Assembly (NCBI GenBank): GCA_036924285.1
Contig: JAYKYS010000018.1
Span: forward strand, 4,650,001-4,714,000
DNA: 64,000 nucleotides
Source: Asterella californica
Taxonomy: Eukaryota > Streptophyta > Marchantiopsida > Marchantiales > Aytoniaceae
Direction of reading: 5' to 3'
Of the stretch, positions 54,839-64,000 are shown piece after piece; positions within the stretch are counted from its first letter, which is position 1; each line of letters opens with the position of its first letter. The notes under the pieces are model-generated. The model made no database searches. It was not told the DNA's origin and worked only from the letters and a program-made list of their open reading frames with translations. Made by a program: the position numbers and the translations under genes.

Positions 54839-56155
54839 ATGGCTACTAGACGCAGACCGAAGTTGTCCCTGGTGCTCAAGTGCGACGCTGGTCCATCGTG
54901 TTGCAACATAAAATCAGCCAAAGAGAATGTGGTCACTCTAAACCCGAATTTGTGGGAGAAGCTGCCGGAGAACCTTTTGGAACAAATTTTAGCCAAGCTG
55001 CCCTTCTCAGCTTTGATTCGTTTTGTTTGTGTGTGCAAGAAGTGGAAAAATCTGCTTTTCTCGAATGAACTCTCGGCCCGATGCAATTCTTGCAAACCCG
55101 TGCTGGTGCACAGTCTGGCGGGGCCTCTTACGGTCTACAGCCCGAGCAGGAGTGGATGGGAGAAGCTTCTGGTGAATTACCTCCCGATTGATGTCAGCCA
55201 GCTTTCTCTGGTGGCGTCAGCGAGTGGTCTGCTGTGCTTCAGCACCGATTCCTTCGGGGAGTTTATCGTCTGCAACCCGCTCACAAAGAAGTACACGATA
55301 CTGCAAATGCCCTGCGGGGATGGGCAAGGATGCGTCATGCCAGTTCCGTCGCCTCTTCACCTGAACCGAGATGAATCGGGCATGAATTGTATGATCCGAC
55401 TAGGCTACTTGCGAGTGGGTATGGTTTTCAACAATGACACTGGATTCTACAAACTCGTTGTCGCTAGCATCTACGAAGGCTCGGGACGCACGACCCTCGT
55501 CTATGACTCGTCCACTGGAGGTTGGACGAAGGTGGCGATGGTTCCTCAGGGAAGATTCTTCCGCATGAAAGCCATTTCGTGCAGTGGCAATCTTTACTGC
55601 GGAATCACCGGTGTGGAGTCAGGTGAGGGTGGGGAGTCAGGAGGATTTGCAAAATTGGTCAGGTACGATGCTGAGAAGGAGACTTGGAGTGCCATCCTCA
55701 TACCTGCACACTTAGGCTTTCCCCGGAAGCTCGTGGAGCACCGTGACCGCCTGCTGCTGCTGGCAAGACCGAATTGGCAAATCTCGGAGACGTTCGATTT
55801 CTTCGAGTTGCAAGAGGCGGGTAACAAAATGTGGCTCGCCGCGAAATACATGCCGCGGAGGCTGATGGACAGCGTGTACGCAGCCATGAGCAGGCCCAAC
55901 AACCCGATCCTCAGGTCCTACATCAAATGCTTCGGACAAGGGGATATCATGTACTTCGTGGGGATCTGCGTGAAGCGAGCTGAACCCGATCCGTCGATGA
56001 GAGGGTGCTCGAGATCGATAACCGGTTTGAGAGTTTGGACTCATGATTTCTCCACCAACTCGTGCCTTCGGCTGTCGGATTGGGAGGATTGGGATCTGGA
56101 CAACGGGCCTCTATCCTACCATCTGCTCAGCCCTTCTCTCCACGCCCAAGTATGA
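54839..56155 (+). CDS. F-box protein with F-box-associated/kelch-like C-terminus (438 aa)
   Basis: It is probably the substrate-recognition subunit of an SCF E3 ubiquitin ligase, cytosolic or nuclear. The F-box is at residues about 37-76 (LWEKLPENLLEQILAKLPFS...RFVCVCKKWKNLLFS), the SKP1-binding fold. The rest fits the plant F-box-associated pattern, with ASGLLCFS, the FIVCNPLTKKY block, LVYDSSTGGWTKV, and a later beta-propeller-like stretch with MKAISCSGNLYCGITGVE and LRVWTHDF. I chose the ATG at 54839 because it lies in a good context (CCCATGGCT) and gives a hydrophilic start. An in-frame ATG at 54758 would add 27 residues resembling a signal peptide, which would be odd for an F-box protein. 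No introns and no breaks; the stop is TGA 56153-56155. The target substrate cannot be predicted. Confidence 0.88.
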   Translation: MATRRRPKLSLVLKCDAGPSCCNIKSAKENVVTLNPNLWEKLPENLLEQILAKLPFSALIRFVCVCKKWKNLLFSNELSARCNSCKPVLVHSLAGPLTVYSPSRSGWEKLLVNYLPIDVSQLSLVASASGLLCFSTDSFGEFIVCNPLTKKYTILQMPCGDGQGCVMPVPSPLHLNRDESGMNCMIRLGYLRVGMVFNNDTGFYKLVVASIYEGSGRTTLVYDSSTGGWTKVAMVPQGRFFRMKAISCSGNLYCGITGVESGEGGESGGFAKLVRYDAEKETWSAILIPAHLGFPRKLVEHRDRLLLLARPNWQISETFDFFELQEAGNKMWLAAKYMPRRLMDSVYAAMSRPNNPILRSYIKCFGQGDIMYFVGICVKRAEPDPSMRGCSRSITGLRVWTHDFSTNSCLRLSDWEDWDLDNGPLSYHLLSPSLHAQV

Positions 56156-56159
56156 AGAT

Positions 56160-58630
56160 GATTCTGATCAGTTCGGTTGCATGATCTAAGTGTGGTGGAG
56201 TGGATTTAGATTCTTTCCTCGGGCTGAGATGGGACTAATTACGGTAGTCCCAGGGGTGTAAATGTCAGTGGGGTGGGTGGTTGATGCCTGGCATGGGCGT
56301 CAATTCGTGGGACTGGCATAGTCAATATGCAGGGACATCTCAACAACCTTTCGCTGATGATAATCGAGCAGACTCTTGAAGTGGCCGGGGCTCAACCAGT
56401 AATTACAGAAGTACTGCGATTTTCCTGTACTTTCATCGTTGGCTGCGGAGCATGAAGCCATTTTCCTCACCTTGTTGTTTGTTATCGCATTCTCAGCCGT
56501 TTGTAGAAGCTACTCAACTGGACATCGTGTCTAAAAAAACTATAATCTGCTAGTAGTTCTTCTGTCTCGGATATGTCCGAAGTCGGAATGGTCAGAGCAT
56601 TTCTCACCTCGATCCTGATGCTGATATCTCGTTCGGATATTTACTGGACGTCATCTTCACAAGGTGAGGTCTTCTTAGGTACTGATGAGATTTTTTTCTC
56701 CACCAGCAGCATTCAGTAGCTGGTTACAGCTTTGCAGCTTAGCTGGTTGTTGGTAAAGAAGGTAGTGTACATCTTACAGTTAGCAACGTTGCCATATGTA
56801 CTCCTTATGTGAGTTGATTAGATATTTTACACTTGGGTGTTAGGGAACTTCCTACCCTAAGGGTCCATTGGTTCTGAGACGCCCCAGATTTGTAACCAGT
56901 CTAACTTGCGAAGCAAATGGGCCTGTCAAATTACTTGGGCCAGAAAAATGTTCCGACCGAGGATGCCTTTCCAGGCATTTACAACCACACCTCCATAGTA
57001 CAACGTTACAGAAAAGCTGCAGCTGGCTTCTCAAGTGTGAACCACACGTGTGCACCGGAGAAAAATTTTACTGTTGTGCCTCGTTCAAGTGGTTTTGACT
57101 GACAGCGAGTTTGCACCTTTTTCTTTCCTGAATTGGAAGGAAAGGCCTACTTTTGATTCATACTGCGGCAGTTGCAAACTAGAGGAAGATTTTGAACGAG
57201 TTCCGAGCACACTGAGGATACTTCGATAGGATCTTGTTTGTGAAATCTTAAGTGAGGACGAAACTGCTGCGAGTCTACGCTGCTTTGGAATAACTTGGTC
57301 TTTATGATCTCAAATCAGAAGAGAAACTCACTGGATGCACCGAGTCTTTGAGGCTCTGTAATTGTAGACAGTTTATACGGTTTAAGAGGGATGTTTGCTT
57401 CCATCTCCTAACAGTTGGGAGATGAAGATTATTTAGCAGAGCGATGGTGACACGAGATACAAGTAAGTTTGTGCTTTGGATTGTAAGGAGCATCGGTCTT
57501 CAATGCTTTGCCATGAGTTTTCTGAAGCAGTTACTGGCAGCAACTAAATGTCACAAGTCATGTCTCTATCTCCGTCTGTTCTTTCAGATTTCTCTGACAT
57601 AATGAGGTTATCTCCTTCGCCCTCTGAAAAGCAAAATTAATAAGTGTCGAGTTGGAAGCATACTGATGTTGCATTTCCTTGCTGTTGGCTTTGACAGTCG
57701 TGGATGAATGTTTGGTGGTACTGATTATTACACTTACCTCTCCCACAGAAGTACCGAATGTAGTCATGGAGCACGATCTTCCTAGATTCTAGATCTGTTG
57801 TCTTTTCACTGGTCGATGGAGATGAGTAACAGATACTGTAAGGACCTTTCGAATACGAGTACCATTTGTAGTACCGTTCTTCACAACAGGCGTAAGAACT
57901 CGAGGGCGACGAGGAAGGATCTGGACTGGTAGTACTGTACGTTCTTCAGTACTTTTCAGTGCGGCCATGTCAACAGGTGTCACAGATGCCCTAAAGGGAC
58001 AAGCAGGACAAGACTTACTTCCCGAGTTTGGTGGATGTTATGTACTGTTGCTGTTGGTCGCCAAGTACTTTTATGTGAGATCAAATTGCACTACGTGATT
58101 GCACTACAAGATGGTAGAAATCAGCGGGGAGGCCGCACGAATAACTGAAGTACCATAGCTTGGCAGTTGATTTATTCAACCGCCTTTGCTGAATGGAGTG
58201 GGAAACTTCAGTCCTCGGTAGCGCTAGTATAAAGTTTCCTGGTTTTCTTCCTCATTTGTATGGACTTCGAATATGGTTTCGACTCATACTATTCTACAAA
58301 GAATGTGGGTTAATATACTACAGGTACATAACTGCTTTCATCTCAAAGTGACTTATCTAACTGCTGTCACAGTACCTCTCACATCAAAGTTATATCACAA
58401 GTCATTTTTTCATTTTTTAGTTTTTATCTTTTTACTTTCCGCAGAGTTTAGATTTGACTCTCTAATGATATTTAACATCTTTTTCCATGAGTGCATCACT
58501 TTGTTCATACTTAGTAAATCTCTAATTGTATAAACTTTAGTTTTGTTAAGGCTTGACTATCTTAGCTTCAATTTTCTCTCTGATATGATGTAATTTGGTT
58601 CCAACCCTTTTGTTCTTTCTCTATACCATG
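56160..58630. other. Intergenic region after the F-box gene
   Basis: I see no supportable gene. Short open frames on both strands lack known domains. The 3' UTR of the F-box gene must lie at its start, but no clear AATAAA is evident in the first few hundred bases. Confidence 0.45.
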
Positions 58631-58639
58631 TCGTTAACC

Positions 58640-58990
58640 AAGAACGTTACACTATGATTATCCATGTGTAATATTGTAGATCCAGATATATTTTCTCTCA
58701 TCTCCAACAATAAATTCCTTAAACAGATCAAAGTTATAGAACCATCACTAAGAGCAATGTATTCAACTTCTGTTGTAGACCTTGTTACTGTATACTGCTT
58801 CTTGCTGCTCCAATTTATAATTCCACCTGAACATAGGTTGAAACATGCCTGATGTGGATGTTCTATTGTAGTATCTCCAACGCACTCACTTGGAATCCAT
58901 GGAGTTCATTTCTCCCCTCTTTAAATATAAGATCAAGGTTGATAATACCTTTCAGATATCTCAACATTCTCTTTGCAGCAACTCAATGAG
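58640..58990 (-). pseudogene. copia RT end and RNase H remnant
   Basis: Minus-strand translation gives VAAKRMLRYLKGIINLD (the RT-RNase H junction block). After a shift it gives CSGGIINWSSKKQYTVTRST and TEVEYIALSDGS, the copia RNase H block that carries catalytic acids. Stops and at least one frameshift interrupt it. Confidence 0.8.
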
Positions 58991-59036
58991 AACATCTAAT
59001 TGGGTTGCTGCAAAGAGAATGTTGAGATATCTGAAA
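58950..59036. repeat. 33-bp perfect inverted duplication inside the copia relic
   Basis: 58950-58982 is the exact reverse complement of 59004-59036, with a 21-nt spacer. The right arm encodes VAAKRMLRYLK on the + strand, while the left arm encodes the same peptide on the minus strand within the element. One copy has therefore been duplicated in inverted orientation at the edge of the RT deletion. Confidence 0.93.
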
Positions 59037-59069
59037 AATAGGAACGAGGAGGGAGGTTCCTCTTCCTCT

Positions 59070-59320
59070 TTATTTGAAAATTTGTTGTATGTTGTAAGTC
59101 ATCTCTTTTAACTTCATGAATACTTGGTAGCTCAGATTCAGAATTTGGTTGTAATTCAACTTGCTCTTCACTAGGATTAGTGAGAGATATTTACTACTCC
59201 ATGTCCATTTCAATATCAGATTTATCAAATTCTGAATCAATCTTGTCCTCACTTGTAGGTAGCTAAATCTGAATGTATCACAAGCTTCTTTCTCACTTTC
59301 CATCAGATCAGAATCCAACT
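59070..59320 (-). pseudogene. copia integrase-RT linker remnant
   Basis: This minus-strand segment is rich in acidic and Ser residues in one frame (TSEDKIDSEFDKSDIEMDME). That is typical of the low-complexity linker between integrase and RT in plant copia polyproteins. It is followed abruptly by the inverted duplication instead of RT. Confidence 0.6.
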
Positions 59321-59529
59321 TAGAGAATCTAACATCTTTGCTGATGTGAGTCTTTCTTGTAGATAATTGTGCACTTTGTAATCCTTGGTTTACTCAGCAC
59401 AGTCCACAAATATACACTTCTCAGATTTTGCATTCAGTTTTGTCTGTTTTCATCATTGATGTGCATGTACGTTGTGCACCCAAAAATCCTGAAGTGAGAC
59501 ACAATTTGGTTTCACTCCTGTAAATGTTT

Positions 59530-60340
59530 CTTCAGGTGTCTTGTGTTGCACAACTATTTTATATGCTCTATTCATAATGTAAACAGTTGTGTTACAAGTT
59601 TTAGCTCAAAAATAGTTAAGAATATTCTTGGTCTTCAACATGGATCTGCCATTTTCCACAATCATCATATTTTTCTTTTCAGCTACACCAATTTGTTGTG
59701 GAGTATAAGCTCTGGAAAGTTATCTTTGAATACCATGCTCCTCACAAAACTGAGCAAAGAGGTTAGAACAATATTCTCCTCCTCTATCCTCTATCTGAAA
59801 ACTTTAATCTTCTTGCCACTTTGATTACAAGGGCCTTGAACTTTTTGAAGTATTCATATACTTCAAAATTCTGTTTCAAGAAATATATTCATGTCTTTCT
59901 GCTCACATCATCGATAAATGTCAAAATAAACTTACAACCTCCAATAGAGTTTGTTTGCACGGGTCCACAAACATCTGAATGGACCAAGACTAACAACTCT
60001 TTTGTTCTTGCACCTTTCTTTGGAGAACTCTTTCTACTTTGTTTTCTAAATATACATCCTTCACATATATCTCTAGTAGTTTGTAGTTTCATCCTTGGCA
60101 TCTCTTCCATCATATGTTTCGGACTTCTAAAATTCAAGTGTGCAAATCTCTGATGTAAAAGGTTTGCTTGATTATAAGAATAAACAACCATAAAGACTTC
60201 TTGAACTTGAGACTCGATATTCAAGATATATAATCTTGATTTCATAACTCTCCTTCTTGGAGCAACAACTCTTTGATCATATGAAACATCAAGTATCTAC
60301 ACCTTTGTATCATCAAAAATCACCTTCATTCCATGATTTC
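59530..60340 (-). pseudogene. copia integrase remnant
   Basis: The segment has the integrase zinc region (LLHQRFAHLNFRSPKHMMEE...CEGCIFRKQSRKS, H-H-C-C pattern). The core begins LVHSDVCGPVQTNSIGG with FIDDVSRKT. The continuation has FSDRGGEY and AYTPQQIGVAEKKN, so the three acidic positions are recognisable (D in HSD, D in SDRGGEY, E in VAEKKN). At least two stop codons break the frame. Confidence 0.88.
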
Positions 60341-60429
60341 CCCCTTTGGTTAGGCGAGCGAGAACCTTCAACTCTCTAAGAAACCTTTGGTGTGAACTTA
60401 AAGGCAGTCTTCAACTAGATATGAATAAT

Positions 60430-62205
60430 AGAGTGTATGGACTAACACCACGGTGCTACAAGGAACGCTTCTGGAGGAAGCAGGAGGGAGATTAACAGCG
60501 GAAGTGGCTGAGGAAGTCAGAAGATTTGCTAAAGATAGGAAAATACCTCGTCTTAATTCTCTTCATGCTTGGTGCGTCCAAAATTCGGAAAGGATGGTGA
60601 GTAGCACTGAAGCAGAAAAGAGAGTTCACGGTTGGGCTCAAAGTGTTCAAACAGTCAACAGTCCCAGACTGCTGCAAGATGTTGAAAGATGGTGTTGGAG
60701 ACTACAATTGGACAAGGAGAGTGAAGGGTGGGAACTTACTACAAAAGAGTGGAGAATGCTACTGGAAAAGGAAGGATAAACTTATACTCGACTCAACGTT
60801 AAGTGGACCTACAACGAGACCGGGAAAACTTGGAGAAAGAGATGGGGGAAGATTTGGGATGCAAAGATACCACCGAAAGACAAAACATGGCTCTGGAAAA
60901 TATTACAACAAGGCTTTCCAACTGCTCAGCGGCTAGCAAAGATGCAAAAGGGAGATGGTGTTTGTGCTCGCTGCTACAAGGAAGAAGAGTCCTTCAAACA
61001 CTGCTTCTGGGAGTGCTATAAGGCCCAAAAGAAATGGCAGCAGTGGTTCAAGCTAACACAAGAGATTCTACGCAAAGTGGACAACCTTCCTTCTCTACTG
61101 GAAACTATAGATGAAGACTACAGAGGGAGACAAATCGTCAAGCAACTAGGGACCCTCAAAATCCTAAAGCAGATCTGGACTGAACGCAATGAAATGGTGT
61201 TCAAAGGGAAGGATAGAGAAATACCAATGCTAGTTATCATCAGTAACACTGAAAGAATGATAAGGGCACTTACAGTGAAGAAAGATGATGATCTGAAATT
61301 CGAAGGGGAGCGAGAAGGAGAAAGGGTCATGCAAACACTTAATACACTGCGGAACAGATGCAAAGCTCCATTTTTCCAGCACCTTCTTACCAACATCAGG
61401 GTTTCGGACCCAATTCAGACTAATGGCAACGAATCGGAGATCGGAAGAGGGCAAGAAAAGAACGATTCTCTGGAAAGAAACATCGGGTCCACCAACACTA
61501 CCGCCAAATGGACAAGAAGAGCGTGTGAGCAAAGAAATGATCAGAGACAACACAACGACGATGCGGAATGAAAGAAAAAGAATCGAAAGTAAGAAGGAGG
61601 AGAATAAACCAGCAAAGAATTCGAACGCTAATTGGATTGCTGGCCGCACGACCAACAGAAGCGAGTCTCAACGCATCGTCAAGGAGAATTTCAGAAATGC
61701 GATCATTGGCTGAGAGAGGAGAGAGCACCATAAAGATGAAGATCGTCGTCTCGGGATTGACAAGAACACGCGGCAGAAAGACCATGAGGCTGGTGAGGTC
61801 ACGACAGATTGTGATCAGAAGCAGGAAACAACGAAAAGACTTAGCACGAAGCGAAAGGAGGAAGGCACCAGACGCAGAATCGAGAAGCCGAGGAGAAAAC
61901 AGGTCGAGAAGGACCGCCTGGCGAGCAAGCAGAGCAGCAGTGCGCGTATGAAGATCCTGCTCGATAATGATAAAGGAAGACAAGAGGATAGGGACAATCA
62001 TGACACTACGGGCAATAGTAGATAGATGCTTGGCAAGTACGATTAAGTTCGAAATTGAGGAGGAGGCTACTAGTCTCGGTAACATCTGTATCAACAAGCC
62101 GTCTTGGCTTAGTCACAGGGAGAGCGGGGTGGATGACCCCGCTTCTTCTTGGTTAATAAATCCTTTCCGGCCTCGTCCGGTTCGTGTTTATAAACCCAAA
62201 AAAAA
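60430..62205 (+). mobile_element. 5'-truncated LINE (3' end) nested in the copia relic
   Basis: The + strand insert carries the end of a plant L1-type ORF2 (zf-RVT region), about 630 bp of 3' sequence and a short A-run (eight A at 62198-62205). It interrupts the minus-strand copia between its protease and integrase parts, so it arrived later. The 5' boundary is uncertain (60420-60450), and I could not find a convincing target-site duplication. Confidence 0.75.
60453..61571 (+). pseudogene. LINE ORF2 C-terminus with zf-RVT domain
   Basis: One frame runs from about 60453 to TGA 61571 with a single in-frame TAA at 60777-60779. After it comes the typical LINE block TWRKRWGKIWDAKIPPKDKT, WLWKILQQGFPT, and the RT zinc-binding region CARCYKEEESFKHCFWEC near residue 8 of the segment from 60942. 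The line ILKQIWTERNEMVFKGK matches the conserved W..RN..VF block after zf-RVT. The RT domain itself is missing (5' truncation). The ATG of a 127-codon Arg-rich frame overlaps the stop (61568-61571), but I do not take that frame as a gene. Confidence 0.82.
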
Positions 62206-62332
62206 TTGAGCTTTGGAATAAAGATCTAGAGTACCTCTGGTATACTCTTCAGATCTCTTTCACTTGTTTTTACTATCACAACTCCAGTACCTTGAACTTC
62301 ACATCCTGTATCATCCATCAACTTGAGTAACC

Positions 62333-62581
62333 TTAGAGTCTACAGTTGCTGAAAAGTTCTTCAAGAGTGATCTTTTGACTGGTCATGTGCTTAGAAGCAC
62401 CAGAATCAATGTACCAATTCTTATCTTCTGTTGTGATAAATATCAAGTTGGTAATAAATATATTACCAACATCTTTTTCTTCTTGTGCATCTTCTTGAAT
62501 AGCAATATTATTTGATGTAGAATTCTGACCTCCATTTGTCTTTCTAGCATAGGAATCTTCAATGTTGTGATTTTTTTTCAC
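62333..62581 (-). pseudogene. copia protease remnant
   Basis: The minus-strand frame ends with KNWYIDSGASKHMTSQKITL, the standard copia start of the aspartic protease (D-S-G-A). The part before it is the low-complexity Gag C-terminus. It stops at the edge of a region (62210-62330) whose translation still resembles the next copia block but is shifted. Confidence 0.88.
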
Positions 62582-62589
62582 AAAAAAAA

Positions 62590-62665
62590 CAAGTTTTCAA
62601 TTTCTTTCTACACTCTTCAATCCTATGGCCTTTCATCTTACAAAGTGAGCAGAAAGTTGTGTCTT
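62590..62665 (-). pseudogene. copia Gag zinc knuckle remnant
   Basis: The minus-strand translation gives FCSLCKMKGHRIEECRKK, a C-x2-C-x4-H-x4-C knuckle, as expected between Gag and protease. Confidence 0.8.
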
Positions 62666-62773
62666 GGTTCCATGAGTAGGAAGACCCTTGTTTCTGAAAT
62701 TGGTGCTCCTCTTTTCAATAAGTCTTCACCATAAATGTAGATCCTAGACTTTTCTGAAGGAAAAATTTTCTGA

Positions 62774-63224
62774 TCAACTGTTCTTCTTCATGTAGAAAAC
62801 TGCACAACTTCTCATAAGTTGACATATTCTCCTTTCTGTTGATATCAGAAAAAAATGAAAATATGAAGTACTAAGACTATTGAAAGTTATTAAAATCATA
62901 TCTTCATCATCATATGTCTTTCTTGCTCTGGTTAGTTGCACATAAATATCATATATTTTCTCGAGGCTCATGAATATCTCCACTCTCATCCATTTTGATA
63001 GAATGTAAATCATTCTTCAACTTTGTCACTCTATTTTTGTTCATATTATCATATCTGATAGCTCGCTTCTCCCAAGCTTCTCTTCTTATATCAAGAGACT
63101 CAGTGGTAGATCTCATAATCTCTTTCATACTGGATATTGCTCTAGTTTGTTTCTTAATGAATCTTAAAGTTTCAATAGATTTCTCATCATAAAATATAAC
63201 CATCTTATCTTCTCCAAAAACCAC
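62774..63224 (-). pseudogene. copia Gag core remnant
   Basis: In two frames the minus strand gives REAWEKRAIRYDNMNKNRVTKL (the AKEAW..L...Y block of plant copia Gag), KNDLHSIKMDESGDIHE, then a shifted stretch with YVQLTRARKTYDDEDMI. The N-terminal part of Gag is not recognisable. Confidence 0.75.
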
Positions 63225-63239
63225 ATCTTATAAATCCAG

Positions 63240-64000
63240 CGAACTACTTAATATTGATAGAGAAATGTTAAAATGAAGATTTTAAGGTTTCTTGGAACAA
63301 AATAGAATCTTTGATTCAGACTCAAAGAACACTATGAGGAACACAGACATGTTTTTTTTTTCATGCTTTTATACTCATATCCAGGGTTTAAAGGATTCCC
63401 AAAGCTTACCTTCAGCTGAATCAGTGAATGAATGAGCAACGAAATTTAGGTGATTTGAACATCAGAACATAAAAGGACATGCGTCTATTTTCTTCTCCTC
63501 GTTAACGTTGGGCAGCTTCGGCTCCTTCAAGCGTTTGAGATCTAAGCCAACCAGAACAGATGAACCTCATGCTGGTGAAGGTGATTGAAGGATAAACTTG
63601 CATGGATAAGTTCGCATGTGGAGGCTACTGAAAACCGTTACGACTCGACACGCCAATTTAGTAGCAATACTGCAGCAGATTTTGTTCACTTAGGAGCAGC
63701 CACATGGAACGGAATAAAGCTTTTTAACTTTACATCAACAACTTCAAAATGTCACCTTACCTTTCCTTTTCCTTTGAGGTTTCCTGAAGGAAACAAGAGC
63801 AGGGAGCCAGGAACTCATCAGAATACGGTAGATCATGTCAGACACCTAACGAGAAGGGCAACAACAAGAACGTCCACATGTCGTTATAAAACGCGAACCA
63901 AGAGCCAGAAAGGGAGGAAGAAAGGAGTTAGTGACAAGTCATTACAAGATAGCTGGGTTCCGTAAGTATAAAACACTTGTCTCTCGCATGAGCGATCAAT
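63240..64000. other. Right end of window, no gene seen
   Basis: This flank of the decayed copia should include its 5' LTR, but without a second copy for comparison I cannot define one. No supportable gene. Confidence 0.4.

Larger units (their letters stand above)
58640..63235 (-). mobile_element. Decayed Ty1/copia element, RT core deleted, split by a LINE
   Basis: Read on the minus strand, the remains are in copia order. Gag (63224-62774) comes first, then a CCHC zinc knuckle (62590-62665), protease (62333-62581), a foreign LINE insert, integrase (60340-59530), an acidic linker (59320-59070), and then directly the end of RT plus RNase H (58990-58640). The RT catalytic part (YVDD box) is missing between about 59070 and 58990. 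Many stops and shifts are present. I find no LTRs, primer site or target-site duplication, so the outer limits are those of recognisable coding sequence. Confidence 0.85.

Noticed and set aside
61498..62097. 199-codon minus-strand frame in the LINE 3' region
   Set aside because: It is the complement of a purine-rich, Arg-coding-like strand, giving a Leu/Ser/Ile-rich frame without domains; most likely a compositional artefact.

Overview
The window looks like nuclear DNA of a land plant, most likely a non-seed plant such as a bryophyte or lycophyte. The reasons are L-type (legume-lectin) receptor proteins, an F-box/FBA protein, a Ty1/copia element with a plant-type tRNA-iMet primer site, plant LINE remains, and a reverse-transcriptase (RT) family that I associate, from memory only, with bryophytes and green algae. 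The species cannot be named from the sequence. Genes are sparse: four convincing, apparently intronless protein-coding genes in 64 kb, set in old repeats.

Layout. 939-5832 (+): a structurally almost complete Ty1/copia LTR retrotransposon (LTRs, primer site, polypurine tract, gag-pol), disabled by one in-frame stop and one frameshift caused by a 26-bp tandem duplication. 5.8-10.3 kb: AT-rich, no gene, with diverged direct repeats that may be LTR relics. 10863-12296 (-): a 477-aa L-type lectin receptor-like protein with a transmembrane (TM) segment and no kinase. 17036-22222 (-): a 1728-aa L-type lectin receptor kinase whose kinase domain has HRN instead of HRD and which carries a tail of almost 1000 residues rich in Ser, Thr and Pro. 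22.4-41 kb: gene-poor DNA with duplications, an 83-bp minisatellite (31.45-32.17 kb) and several perfect hairpins. 41404-43866 (+): a decayed RT retroelement. 46041-48539 (+): an 832-aa L-type lectin receptor-like protein without a kinase. 54839-56155 (+): an F-box protein. 58.6-63.2 kb (-): a decayed copia element that has lost its RT core, carries a 33-bp inverted duplication, and is interrupted by the 3' part of a LINE on the + strand (60.4-62.2 kb).

How the genes relate. The three lectin genes form one local family. Each has a signal peptide, a lectin domain, one TM segment and a long cytosolic region. All three keep a short cytosolic motif of the form I-(M/L)-(F/Y)-(T/S)-N-x-x-Y-(D/N), although only one keeps a kinase. 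Two of them also share an identical 19-nt start context with two overlapping ATGs. The likely setting is cell-surface glycan sensing with partly non-catalytic receptors. The most promising undescribed elements are this motif, the HRN kinase with its long tail, and a roughly 100-bp dispersed repeat that lies downstream of the RT relic and recurs at 10.5, 33.9 and 37.7 kb.
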